Assembly (NCBI RefSeq): GCF_028372415.1
Contig: NC_092875.1
Location: 409,711,239-409,775,238, forward strand
Source of the DNA: Notamacropus eugenii
Lineage: Eukaryota > Chordata > Mammalia > Diprotodontia > Macropodidae
DNA length: 64,000 nt
Reading direction: 5' to 3'
Shown: in pieces, positions 45,558 to 57,533 of the stretch
Numbering within the stretch: the first letter of the stretch is position 1
Layout: each line of letters begins with the position of its first letter
The notes under the pieces: generated by a model
The model's database searches: none
What the model saw: the letters and a program-made list of their open reading frames with translations, nothing else
What the model was told of the DNA's origin: nothing
Translations under genes and position numbers: made by a program

Positions 45558-48468
45558 ATTCAATACATAATACATATAATTCAGTATACACTGAATTAAA
45601 AATTAGCAACTAATTTTAATTTTGTTTTTAACTTTCTCCATTAACATGAAATCTGGGCTTTGCCCACATCATAGATACTGAGACTTACAAACTCCTCATA
45701 TAACATTTTCCTTTTCTGATTCCAGGTTATTTTTTTTTTCATTAAGGAGGAGATGGAGCTATTTTAAATCTTCCCTAACCCTCCCCAACCCCTCCACACA
45801 CACACATACCCATTGTATTAAATAAAAAGTTGCATTCTTTCTTTAAAGTGAAGTTACTTTTAAAACTCATTAAAATACATATGCTGCAGTTTTGAGTAGA
45901 TAATAGCAGTAAGTGGGGAAAAATGTATCAAGACAAGGATACAAAGACACCTGTTTACAAAAAAGCTTTTCACCAATAGTAGGGCCACTATTAGAATGGA
46001 TAGAAAGACAGATTATTAGCAATCAATTCCCTATCAATTCAGATTATCAACTGATAACTTTCACAAAGACTTTAAATTAGGTTTTTCGTTTTGTTTTTGT
46101 AGAATTCGGGGAGAAGACTTGATCTCTATTAACTTATTTTGATGATTTTTTTAAAGGAAATCTTAGGTACTTGACAATATAAAGAGAAACAAGGTTGTTT
46201 CTTTGAACATATATTTCACTTTTAAATATTGTAGTAAGTGACTAGTTGAGTATTGCTTAGTCTTAAAAATACTTTTAGTCCTATCCGTGAACATTTCCTG
46301 TCCTGTGACCTTCTAGGTAGATTATAATCCTTATTGTAGATGTATAAGGGATTCTGGTTTTTAATTTATTTGTTTTTCCTGACCCCTGAAGTAGACAGGA
46401 AAGTAAGATGCTCATATCCTTTCTTCTTATTTATCTCCATATGGGAGAGAACTTCTAATAGCCATTTGAGACAATACATCTTGAGAGAAATAATTTTATT
46501 CAATTCAACAAATAACAAATATTCATTAACTACCTCTTACATGTTAGGCACTGTAAACAAATAGAGTATTTCCAAAGACAGATGTGCTGTTTCTGTTATT
46601 AAATGATTATAGTTGGGCCACTAGAGTATAGAAAATGAGGTTTGACCTAACATAGGATTTTGAGGTTGACATTAAATTGTCAGTGGAAACTAGATCTAAG
46701 CAAATAGTGTTTCTTGAAAATATGGGCAGTATAGTGCTTGGAAAGTGATATTGGAAGGTGATGGGAAGTGATACTGGAAAAAAAAAGACAAAATAGAATT
46801 TTTAAAAAAAATGTTTGGGGAGGACTAGATGCTGCCCAGGCAATGTAGCATACCAAAAGTGTAGTGTATTTGGAGTCAGAAGGTAATGACTCAAACCTTT
46901 TCTCTTCTTTTTACTAGCTATTTGATTTTGAGTAAATGATGTAACTTTTTAGTCTGATATATAGGATATGTAGCCCCATTTGATAAATATACAAGTGTTG
47001 TAAAAGTGTAAGCTGTTATCATTAGCCTGAAAAGCCAGTGATAGTACCAAAGAGTTCATCAGTTCCTTACTAGTTCAATTTTAGCTTTCTACTCTTGTGT
47101 AGTATAATAGGAGTCTTCCCCTATTGTAATTTCCCCTTAGGATTCATTTAGTCAAGAATGAAAGGGATTCTTTTTCTTTGCAAGTAGTATTCTGTCTTCG
47201 CCGATAGGTTAAATTTTGGGTCAGTGCTTAGATGAAAGCCAACTGACATTTTGACTAAATGTCTTTGAAAATATGGAAAGGAGTGTTACCAGATCAAAAA
47301 AAGGTGTTGTTATAGGAGGAGGGACCCTGTTGTTTAAGAGTCAAAGATAGGTAAGGTAGAAATATGAGTTTCCAAAAATCAGTTCTTTAAGAAACTGATA
47401 GGAAAAAAAAAGTTCTAGTCAGGTTGTTGGCATGTACCATGATTTTTGATAGAGGAGGAATATAATTTTGGTCTGTAAGGTAACCAGGGGCATAATCCCA
47501 TTGAGGCTGGCTCACTCCTTCCCCCTGCATGTAAACCACTTCCAGAGAGGACTTGGTTGATCAGCAGAGACAGAAAGAAGAGAAAGAGTGTTATGCCCAT
47601 ATTCCTCAGCTAACTGTAGCATAATTAAAGCTTGTGTTCTGAGAACAGAAGGGGAATAGAGAGCCCTATAGCAAATATCTCTCATTTAACGGAGTGGAAA
47701 AAAGAGTTCACAGATTTAGAACTGGAAAGGATTTTAGAGTTCACCTACTTTAACTCCTTTGTTTAATAGATGGCCTGTTAAATGAAGCCTAGAGAGAAAA
47801 GGGGATTTGACTAAACACATAGAAAATAAATGGCTGAGCCAGAATTTTAAACCCAAATCCATCATGTCTTAGACATGTCTTAAAGCAATCTGGTAATCTA
47901 TTGATAGGGAAAACTCTTATGTTTAGAGAAAAATAATTTAGGTTGTGATGTTGTATTTTGGGTACCCTTCTAACCTACCTGGGAATCTGCGTCTCTACAT
48001 CTTAGGAAATAATCATCTTGACTTGCTGTGGCCAAATGTGTGGAGAAGCATCCTTGGGAACTTAACTAGACTAAATCTTAGATAACAGACATAGATTGTT
48101 ACCTAATATATACTTCAGTCCTTTCCAGCTGGGTAGGACCTGGCTAGAATTCATACTTTGGCATATTCTTGGAAATACATTTCCATTCACTTTATTTGTA
48201 ATGAGGAGACACCAGAGCAGATTTTCAGTGGATGCTGAAGAATTTAAGTAATGACTTTTTCTAAAAATCAAAATTTATAAGTTCATATGAAACAGTAGAA
48301 TTTTAAATTTAAATTTAAAATAGTATGACTATTTTATTCAGAAATTTTACACTTATTGTGAGGAAAATGACATTTTTAAAATCGTGTTCTTAATTTTAGG
48401 AGCTATATGAAGAAGAAACATCATCTTGGAAAAGAAACAAAGAATGCTTTTGGATAAAAAAGGACTAA
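37604..48468 (+). CDS. MOCS2: Molybdopterin synthase large subunit MOCS2B
   Basis: Coding exons 37604-37701, 42500-42627, 43268-43418, 44454-44577 and 48400-48468 give 189 residues (human: 188). The protein is MoaE-like and forms a heterotetramer with MOCS2A that converts precursor Z to molybdopterin. It starts [10 protein letters not shown] inside MOCS2A exon 3, in the +1 frame. Conserved family parts: the [20 protein letters not shown] segment, [11 protein letters not shown], the HRLG motif, [11 protein letters not shown], and [10 protein letters not shown] with the lysines of the active site. The N-terminal ~45 residues are poorly conserved, as in relatives. The C-terminus ends ECFWIKKD and differs from placental versions in the last residues. 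All introns have GT/AG ends. Translation probably depends on an alternative first exon or leaky scanning, as known for the human gene. The start has A at -3. Confidence 0.96.
37878..38058. mobile_element. Complete palindromic hAT MITE in MOCS2 intron 3
   Basis: 181 bp. Left end AGGGGTGGGGAACCTGC is the reverse complement of right end GCAGGTTCCCCACCCCT. The arms stay complementary for about 70 bases, leaving a short centre with 'gatttgttctgtaaac'. Confidence 0.85.
38075..38260. repeat. MIR SINE in MOCS2 intron 3
   Basis: 'tttacagataaggaaacttg' and 'gaatttgaacccaggtcctc' are MIR core text. Confidence 0.75.
38787..41577 (+). mobile_element. HAL1-like half-L1 element in MOCS2 intron 3
   Basis: 2.8 kb, sense to MOCS2, flanked by an 11-bp duplication AGAAAAAGAGG (38776-38786 and 41578-41588). 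It begins with the L1 5' signature 'gaggagccaagatggcg', has a GC-rich 5' UTR, then an ORF1 region, and a long 3' part that ends AAATAAATAAA plus an A-rich tail. I see no reverse transcriptase. Such ORF1-only elements are the HAL1 class and depend on L1 for movement. A CA microsatellite lies at 40681-40730. Confidence 0.85.
39452..40356 (+). pseudogene. HAL1 ORF1, broken
   Basis: ORF1p-like protein in pieces. A probable start near 39452 (MPRKG) soon meets a stop. Frame 39774-39974 is a Glu/Lys-rich coiled coil with heptads ([20 protein letters not shown]). Frame 39979-40356 holds the RRM part ([18 protein letters not shown]) and the C-terminal RNA-binding part ([13 protein letters not shown]). 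In L1 this protein forms a trimeric RNA chaperone. Stops near 39476, 39776 and 39974 show that it is dead. Confidence 0.85.
42095..42260 (+). repeat. MIR SINE in MOCS2 intron 3
   Basis: 'cactttccccaactgtaaaa' and 'ggggataataatatctcac' mark it. Confidence 0.75.
43751..43832. repeat. CA/TA microsatellite in MOCS2 intron 5
   Basis: Imperfect CA, CATA and GTAT repeats. Confidence 0.9.
44690..45110 (+). repeat. L2-like LINE fragment in MOCS2 intron 6
   Basis: 'catcatgtcatgtttctccc', 'ggcattcaaggccctccaca' and 'atgtcccttgagagcaagag' follow L2 text. Confidence 0.65.
45240..45360 (-). repeat. MIR fragment
   Basis: 'gtcagaggcaagattggaac' and 'ggctccagagccaggaagt' match the MIR 3' half. Confidence 0.5.
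45509..45554. repeat. AC microsatellite in MOCS2 intron 6
   Basis: About 23 uninterrupted AC dinucleotides. Confidence 0.97.
46840..46985 (+). repeat. MIR-type fragment in MOCS2 intron 6
   Basis: 'gtatttggagtcagaaggta' and 'atttgattttgagtaaatga' resemble a decayed MIR. Confidence 0.5.
47700..47880. repeat. MIR-related fragment in MOCS2 intron 6
   Basis: 'cagatttagaactggaaagg' through 'ggctgagccagaattttaaa' follows the marsupial MIR-related repeat. Confidence 0.55.
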
Positions 48469-51400
48469 TTTTTACTAAAGGAAAATTTAGAGCTCTAAAA
48501 ATTGCTCCATTTACTAAAATTTTATGTTGTTTTCCTTTATTTCTGAGCCTTTTTGATCTTTCTGAGGCACTGTGGTAAAATGGACAGAGCTGGACTTCAT
48601 GTCTAACTCTTATTAGGCGTTTTGACTATTGCAAAGTCATAAAAACCTCTCAGAATCTCACTTTCCTCTTCTTTTAAGCAGGTATGGTATTACTTAACTT
48701 ACAGGGTTATGAGCAGGGAAATGTTTGGTAAACCTTAAAATGCAATGTAAATTTAAATTTAACTTAATTCAGCAAGGTCATGATATTTGGCCAAAGGCAG
48801 ATTCTCTTATAGCATACCACTGAGACAGCAAGTCTCGGGGGGAAGGGGGGATGTGTGTTTAGGAATGAGAAGCTGGAAGGAATAATGACATGATTTACAT
48901 TTAGGGAGTGATAAGAGTATGTTCTACTACCAAGCTAATTTTGTTTGTGTTTACAGGTGTGTGCCTTTCCTTCCCTCTTACTTACACTTCTTCCTAGAAG
49001 ATCAGTATTGACATAGGTATTGGTATGGGGGCCCCAGTATAGTTATTTTTACTCTATTGATTTGGAGTATGAAACCAAGGAGCAAAGAAATTTAGAGTTG
49101 AAATAAATGTTTCCATCAGTCTTGAGAGTTCAATGGCCTTTGTGCTTTTAATACTTAACTTCCAACCAGGTTTAATCACATAGATTATAAGATTATAAGA
49201 AAATATATATGTAATAAAAATACATATCCATCAATTTCTGGGGCATGAAAGGTCAATTAATTTTTTCAATGAATATAATATAAATAGTTAATGTGTTAAT
49301 GTATCTTCAGAAGCTTCAGAGTTCTTTCTTACCACAGATCAATTCAAGTACATTTTTATTGATTCATTCTCAATTTTATATGAATTTTAAAGCCAGTAAA
49401 TTAGTCATAAAATAAAAAAAAAGTATTCATTAACTATTCCTTGTGTTGATGTCTGTCATTCAAAATTGGGCCCACTGAAGATTTGTATGGACTGAAATGA
49501 GTAGAATTAGAAAATGATTTATAACAGCATTGTAAAGAAAAACAACATGAAAAAACTTAGGAACTGTGAACACTTCTAAATGTTTAAGAACAATGTATTG
49601 CAGTGCTCAACCGGGATGCCAGAAAATTACCTCCTGCTGCCCACCTCCTAAGAGTGGTGATGGTTCAAGGTTCAGAAAGGGACATTTGTTTTTGTACACA
49701 GCCATTGTGGGAATTTGTTTAGCTTGACTGCAGACTTGTTACAACTGTTTTGGTGTGTGTGTTTTTTCCTTAATGGGGTTGAGGGGTGAGTTGAGTGTGA
49801 GAGGAAAGGTAGAGGTAAGAAAGAAAAGAGTCATTGAAGCACTAAAAAATTATAGAAGCAAACTGAAGAAAAGCCAGAAGAGACAGTCAGGTCCGCTTTA
49901 AAAGTCACATACTGAACTTAATGTAGAAGGAAAAAGAAAGCTGTAATTTGTGGCTTCATATGCTATCTTTTTTCTCTTCTGTTTTGTATATGAAAATACT
50001 CATTTTATTGGGTAGTCCAGAAATAAAATAATAAAAGTAAAAGATTAAATTGAGCTCACTCTAGGCAAAGAGGAAAGCTACTCTCAGAGATCCTCTGACA
50101 AATGATTTTTTAAAATTCCCAGCTTGAAATTTGCCAATTTATTATGCTAATAGAAGTTAAAATAACTAATCAAAAATTTTGATGTCATTGAATGAATCCA
50201 AGTATGTATAATACATGGAACTCACATATTAGATGGATAAGTCTAGAGTAGTCCCTGAGAGAGCCAGTTCTACTAGGAACAATTACTTTGTAATTGATTA
50301 GGTTTTACAATAATTTTACTATCTTCTTGGAAATATTAAATGAAAGTAGAAGATGAGCTGTGATTATTTATGCAGTCATATGTGTGTAAAAATAAGGGAT
50401 GTGCTTAAGTAAGATCCACCATCACAGCCTTTGAGAACTCAGACATATCCATGCTACAACCTAGCACTGGAATAGGACTTTTTAATGGAAGAAAAGTGAA
50501 TAATTGTGAAAGCTGACTGTAAATTAAGATGTTTGCCTTTTTGGTTTCTGCACCAGAGAAAAGAATTGTAGGATTATAATTTGTCATGTCTGTTATGCCA
50601 TTGTAGAAGGATCAAATATATGCCCTTAATATGAGCACTTCAATAGAATCATAGGTATTTTTGAAATGTTCTTTTGTTACTCAGAAATGTTTAAAATGTT
50701 TTTAGTGACTTCTTCATCAGTACTTCCTTTATTTTAGTCACCATATTTCTGAAGAATGTCATCAATAAGCAATCTTTTGCCTCAATCTGGAACAAATGAA
50801 CACTGTCAATCCTCTGTGACATGTCCTTTGGTTAAGCCTGTTTAACCTTAGCCCTGCTAGGATAGTAAGGTCCTTAACCACAAGGACCGCCTTATTTGAT
50901 CTTGGTAACCTGAATGCTTTGCATATAGTACATGCTGTGAGTTATTACACGAATATTTAAACAGGAAATTTCTGGAATCAGTGGTGGAATCTATAGCACC
51001 TGGAAATATTGCATTGAACTTAGTACAGCTATTAACTGTCTTGGGTGGTTGAGAAATAGAGGTTTACTGTGATACCAACATTGTCAAAGCTGCCCTCTGT
51101 TCCCTAGTACTTTCATTTTGAGAATGAGAAGCACAAATCTGAGTTGTTTAAAACTTAAATATTCTTTAAAATATAAAAGCAGCAAAAGACTACTAAACCT
51201 TTGCCCTAAATGTCTGGGAATCTCAATCTACAAGGTAAGTACAGAGGACACTGGCTCTGAAAATCAAAGTTCCTATTAAAATAGATATTCAGAATGACTG
51301 TTTTTATAGAATTTCAAATTGGAATAGTACCTGAGAAATCAACTAATTGGACCTTCCTATTTCAAATATGAGGAAATAGACCACAAGAAAATTATTTTCC

Positions 51401-51479
51401 TCAGGCTAGGCAATAACAGATGTGGAATCTGAACCAAAGTTCTGACTACAAATCCAATAATTTTTCCATTCTGTATCAA

Positions 51480-52130
51480 CGGCCATATGAAAGGATGCTC
51501 CAAATCACAAACATAACTTTTTAAAGTCATGTTTAGGACAACTCATTTTACCTCACATCCATTAGATTTGCAAAAGTAAGCTAGAATGGTAATTGTTGGA
51601 AAAGTTATGGGAGGACAGGCATAATAATAAACTGTTGGTGATGTTTCAAATTAGTCCAACTATTCTGGGAGGAAATGTAGCTTTTTTATAAAAGTCCATA
51701 AGCTGAACATACAGTGAAGTCAACATCAAGCATTTTACCCTGTAATATTTGCAGCAGCATTTTTTTTTTTTTTTTTTTTTTTTTGCGGTAGCCAAGAACC
51801 AGAAGCAAAGAGGGTGCCATCAGTGATGTAATCGGTTAAGGAGTGACTATTAAAAGAGGCATATGTAATGAGATTTTACACTGTAAGAAATAACTGTGAT
51901 AAAGTTCAGAATTTGACTAAACTTGCATGAACTGAAGTGGAGGAAAGCAGAACCAATATAACTGCCCAAAGATTGCCTTAATTAATGTGAAGGAAAATAA
52001 CAGTGAAAAGCTTCAGAACTCTGATCAATGCAGTGATCTAGTGACTTCAGAAGATAAAGTTGTTCTTGCAGGGAGATAGATCATACCTTTTCCATGTATG
52101 AGCTACCCCAATGCCTGATACCATCTGACT
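51480..52130 (+). repeat. L1 3' UTR fragment with T run
   Basis: 'aactgttggtgatgtttcaa', 'gtccaactattctgggagga' and 'catgaactgaagtggaggaa' follow L1 3' UTR text. A run of 24 T lies at 51761-51784. Confidence 0.7.
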
Positions 52131-53544
52131 TGCTATCACTAGCTACATGTTAAAAGTCAGAAATTTGGGAATTCCTAGGGAAGCAAGAACACTTCTTTTC
52201 ATCTCCCTTCTATGACTTGGTGTCAGGTCTCCCCATTTCTTATCTCTTACAGGCTTCCAAGTAGTTCTGCTTTATAGAGCCTCAAGTTTCTGGAAAATCT
52301 TATAGCTTACATGCCTTAGAACATTTTTGTCATGGGACTCTTGGTCCTCTGCAACACAATTTCAACTGAAGTAGTGGCTTTTTTGTGGAAACACTTTTCC
52401 TGGATGTATATGCCCATTTCCCATTTTGAGACCCACCCCCCCTTTTTTTCCCTCAGTCCCATTCTGAGACATAGTCAAGGAATATGTTAGGGTAAGTTAA
52501 ACTTCATGGTTTTCACTCCAAACCAGAAGCCATTGCTGCAATGTAGTCATGTAATTAAGGAAGTTCTCCAGCAGAGGGCTGTACAGTCACAGTTCTACAG
52601 ATGGAAGAGCATCTTTTTATTTTTTAATAGAAGGAACAACAAAAAAAGGTTAACAAACATTTTTAAGTTAGGCTGACTCATATAAGAATATGACACCATT
52701 GAAAGATAAGGAAAAGGCCATATGAAATCAAGAGACTGTGCCAGGGTAACTGGGTTTAATTTCAGCCCCAGAAACTAAACAACCATGTAGTCTTGCACAT
52801 ATCATGTAACCTTTTGTTGCTTCAGTTTCCACCTCTGTGCAAAATGGAGATAATATCTCTTATACTAACCACAGGACAGGGATATGAAGGGAAAGCACTG
52901 AAAACCTAATTATACCATATATATTAGTTATTTAACTTTAAGCATCGCAAAGGGAATGGTGTGGATTAAAAGAATTTTCCACTAAATCCTTACTCAGCAG
53001 CTTGATGTCAGTTCTTTTAATAAAATTTTGTGTTGATGTATCTTCTTCTAAGGCTTTAGGGTTTAATGTCACTTTTTGTACAACACCCTTGTGAAGCAGG
53101 TAATACAAATATCCCCATTTTATAGATAATTAAAGGTCAGAAGGTGAAATGATTTGCAAAGCATTCCACAGCTAAGTGTCATAACTGTGTATGAACCTTG
53201 GTTTCACACTGGGAATAAAATAATTCATGGACCTTGAGGTTAGAAGTGATGTGAATCAGATATATAAATCTGTGAAATGATTGGACAGTCATTTGTTAAA
53301 GGCACTATGCCAGGTTTTGAGGGTATAAAGGATAGAAGCTCTGGGGAATTGGGGGCCAGAGAAGAAAGTTGTGGTCTAGGCATTCAATTTTTCACATATT
53401 AATAATTCCTTATGGTATAATATATTCCATTATATTTATATACCACAGTTTGTGTAGCGCCATTCCTTAATGGCATCATTGATGTGAGTGGAGTCACTGG
53501 GCAAAAATTGTCATGCCTTTTCCAGTAGTAATGGGAATAGAATA

Positions 53545-53820
53545 ACAATAAATAATAATAACTCACTTTCAGATAGTGCTTACTATGTGTCAGGCACTGG
53601 GCTAAGTGCTTTTTACAACTTTTATCTCATTTGATCCTCACAGCAACCCTGAGAGGTAGATGCTATTATCTCTTTTTATAGATGAGGAAACTGAGACAAA
53701 CAGGTCAAGTGACTTACCCAGGGTCACACAACTAGTAAATGTCTGAGGCTGGATTTCAACTCAAGTCTTCCTGATTGCCGATTGCTGATGGCACTCTATC
53801 CACTGTGCCACCACTATATC
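53545..53820 (+). repeat. MIR SINE, near full length
   Basis: 'cttactatgtgtcaggcact', 'tcatttgatcctcacagcaa', 'tatagatgaggaaactgaga', 'acccagggtcacacaactag' and 'ctctatccactgtgccacc' appear in MIR order. Confidence 0.9.
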
Positions 53821-54459
53821 CCTAAACTCCTGAGTGAACTGTCATGGTAGATAGCCTTTCAGGTAATTAGAAAAATAACAGAAGCAATAAGTACCCTTGC
53901 TATGACCTAGGATAGCACTTCTTATATTCCATAACTAAAAACTTGTAACAGTTTCTTTTTAACAAAATTGTCTTCCTATTTACAAAATGTACATTGACTA
54001 TCGAGTATTATATATTCAAGTTGTATTATAACATTAAAAACTTATATTTGACTTCATTGTTTTAAACAATTTAATAGCATATACAGCACTGTGGCTACAA
54101 TGATTTATAGGTGAATAATTCTGATTTTCATATATTATTTACATCAATAAGAAGCCACTAAAATTCTTGACTAATGTTGAAATCCAATGTGACTTCAGCT
54201 TGTTGCCAACACATACAATATTGGTTGTGTGACTCTATGTACAAACATTGTGCTTACATTCATTTTTTGTATATTGTGCTTCCCTGTTTTTTCAGTGACA
54301 AAGTGTGCCAGCAGAAAGTTGGAGAGATGGAAGTGGGAGGGAAATTCTGATGAAATGAACGGAAAGGAGTCAGTACAACTGTACCAAACGTCTAGCAAAT
54401 AAATCATATCCCAAAGACTTAAGCAAAGAAAGTGTCTAATAATGCTATTACATTTAAAA

Positions 54460-54481
54460 TGTATATACATGTATGTACATA
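54460..54481. promoter_or_regulatory. Paired Pumilio-type motifs readable on both strands
   Basis: TGTATATA (54460-54467) and TGTACATA (54474-54481) on +, and the same two motifs overlapping on - (54462-54469, 54472-54479). They fit UGUANAUA and matter only if transcribed in a 3' UTR. Confidence 0.35.
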
Positions 54482-56784
54482 ACTAATTTGTCTATACAGT
54501 CTCTAACAAGGTAGCAGAAATATATTTGAAAAGATAATTTATTATTTTCAATACCATATATTAGACCTTTTAATTCTTTGAAGTTTAAATACTCATTTAT
54601 GTTTTAATTTTGCCCCAGTGTTTATCTTCCAACTATGTCATTCTATGCTACACATGTAATTTAACTTAGTGTTTCAAAACATTACTGAGTGGTCCCCAAA
54701 ATTATTTTGACAAGGCTTAGATCATTTGTTTTCCTGAATAAGTTGTGTACAAATTAAGTCATTTTAAAATGATTTAAAATTGGGGGGCACTCAGTTTAAA
54801 AGATTCCAAGGATGTCATATAAAGTGAATAATCATCTTCCTGATTCATTTATGTTGGATTTTCATACATTCAGTTTTGTTATGGTTGAATACCCCCACAT
54901 TCAGGAGTAGAAGATGTTTGATAACAGTAGTGTTAGCACAACCACTTTGTATGAGAAACTGGTTTTGTCCTAACACTCGTGAAATATTAGATTCTTTAAC
55001 ATGATTACATCAGATGCAAAAGTTTTTTTTAAAGTTTCCCTTTTTTTGTTCTTCAAATTTTATTTTATAAAAAATAAAATTTCTGGTTAGCAAAATTTTC
55101 TCTGGGCAGTTAAAAGATTTGAGAATCACAGAATCTTTCCCCTCATTTTACAGCTATAAAGTTATAGAAAGATTTGAATTAACTGTCGGGTTCTTTATCA
55201 AGGGAAGCAATGATGTGGGACCTAGCCCATAAAGGTTGGATAATCATTACAAGATCCACAGTTAGGCTGTAACAGCAAGGCAGCCACAATTTCTGGTTAT
55301 ATTTATAAGCTCCTTTCTCTAGAACTTATTTTCCATTTATAAAATGGATACTTTTTTCTATAGATTTTTTCTAAAGGCCTAGGACTAGTACATACTCAGA
55401 CTTAAAAGTGGATGGCAATATATACTTAATTCTAACATGCATTAAAATATTAAAGTCTATTCTCTCCGTGATTAACAGGACCAGTAGTTTAGTTTTTTTT
55501 TAAATTTTTGTTTTGTTTTACAGTCTGTAGTAACCTAAGCTATTTAACAGAAAAATATAGAGATGAAAGATGATCATGCCTCAGAATTGGTCAAGCTTGG
55601 ACAGGCTTGCTACATACTCAATGTCAGGGTAAGTGCGGCCCTTATTGAAGAGTTATCAATTGAACAGAGCTTATTTGCATGCTAGTTAAACTCACCAGGA
55701 CTGGTAAATACAGTAGCTTGCATGTATAGAGTAAAAACACCTCAGTTATTTAATGCTAGTTTCTTCTGAGAAGCAGCAAGATATATGGCAGGAAAAGTAC
55801 CATACTTGGAGCCGCTAGCCATGGCTTTGGGTTATAGCTCAGATGCTTAGTAGCCAGATGACATAACTGTTTTAAGTCTTAATTTTCCCCATATGTACAA
55901 TAGGAATCATACCCAAACTACCTTCCTCATAGGGGCAGTTTTGAGGAAAGCATTTTGTAAATTTTAAAGTGCTACATAAATGTAAAACTTTTTATTATTT
56001 AGTGACATGATTTATGCTGTAATAATTTGATCAGCTGCAATAAGGATGAACCTCTGGCATATCTATCTCAGTTGTTCTATGTGTCTATATCCCACCATTT
56101 ATGAATAAGAGCTTGAAATTATATGGATAACTGAGTTATTTTGGTGGAACACAATATAAACAAGAATATAGAACAGCTGATTATCTGTTACTGATTATCA
56201 AGCTCAGTTATTCATCACTGTCCAGCTGGCTCCTATGTTAGGGTTATTTAAAATGTGCAGGGCACTCAGAGAAAGTCTCAGATGAATATGTGCCTGAGTC
56301 TTTTTTCTTTAGCTACATTCCAAAGCCAAATCTAAGTTCTTGAATTGGTTGTTGCTTTGTACTTTACACTGAAAAGCATTTTAGAGCTTAAAGTGATCTC
56401 AGAAGACATTTAGCCCAACACCTTGATTTTATAGATGAGTTAATTCTGAACTGGAAAGGCTTCAGATGATCTAGGTGGTTTGGGGCTGACAAACAATTCA
56501 TACATGCAAAACCAAAGATATTCTTACCACCTATAGTCTAGTTGCCATGGAATTCATCATGGCGGTAGGGACACAGGTAAGACAAAAAATACAACAAACT
56601 TGGAACTTTTAGAAAATCTTAGTTCAGAAAGGGCAGGAGGGAAAAGGCTATAAGAAAGCAGAAGCTGCTTAGGAGAGAGTCCAGAGGCCTGATTTCTTCA
56701 CTGTGATAACTAGTCACCTAACAGCAACAATGTCTGAAGCTCAAAGAGGAGAGAGGGGCCACCAGGATGGACAAAAGGGGTTCT

Positions 56785-56985
56785 GATAGGAAAGATCATA
56801 GACCTAGAGTTGGAAGGGATCACAGAGATCATCTAAACCAACACCTTTATTTGACAGCTCTGGAAACAGAGACCCAGGGGGGTTTAGTGATTTGACCAAA
56901 GTCACACAGGTAGTGAACATCGTAAGAGGGATTTTAATCCAGATCTTCTCTAACTCCAGAGCCACTGTTCCTTCCACAGTACCCA
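56785..56985. repeat. MIR-related repeat
   Basis: 'agagttggaagggatcacag', 'ttgaccaaagtcacacaggt' and 'ctccagagccactgttcctt' appear in order. Confidence 0.7.
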
Positions 56986-57533
56986 TAGTATCCAGGATAA
57001 ACTTCCATCTTCACAATTACCTAGCTGTGCTACTCACATGGCCTTTAGCTACAGGTTGCTAAGTCTCATCTCATTTGCTTGTTTATTCAGATTAAAGAGA
57101 TACAGAATAACTGTCCTGATGTTAAAAGCTCCTCTATCTTCCTTTTGGCAAAGAAGACAAGCAGTAACTTCAGGGTACTTTATTTTCCAGTAAACTTCTG
57201 AAAATAGGACTGCATTTTGCTAACACTTGTGGCTAGCAAATGCTTAGAAGTTCTGGGATAACATATTCTGTCAACATAAACTCTGGTCCAGCCAGTTTAA
57301 AGATTATCTTCTTTTCTTTTTTTTTTAATATAAAACCCCTCCACCTTTCAAAAAAGCAAGTCTCCCCCTGACACACAAAAGGAATTTTCTATTCCCAACT
57401 GACCAGCAGCTTCTCTTAAAATAAAATTTGTAAAGTTATTTCACTCATAAAATTATAAAAAGTTTTTGACATTTGAAAACATCTGTCATTCAAAGGATTT
57501 CCAGCTACAAGAGTGCTGGAAGACTGTAGCAAT

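Larger units (their letters stand above)
48469..57533. other. Convergent 3' region between MOCS2 and ITGA2
   Basis: No coding exon. The MOCS2 3' UTR starts at 48469 (+) and the ITGA2 3' UTR at 57533 (-). Candidate MOCS2 polyadenylation signals are AATAAA at 49102-49107 and 49213-49218; neither can be confirmed. Repeats inside: MIR relics at about 48565-48760, 51300-51480, 52735-52900, 53085-53220, 55785-55990 and 56785-56985, and L1 3' UTR pieces at 49490-49580 and 51480-52130. The ITGA2 3' end cannot be placed. Confidence 0.6.
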
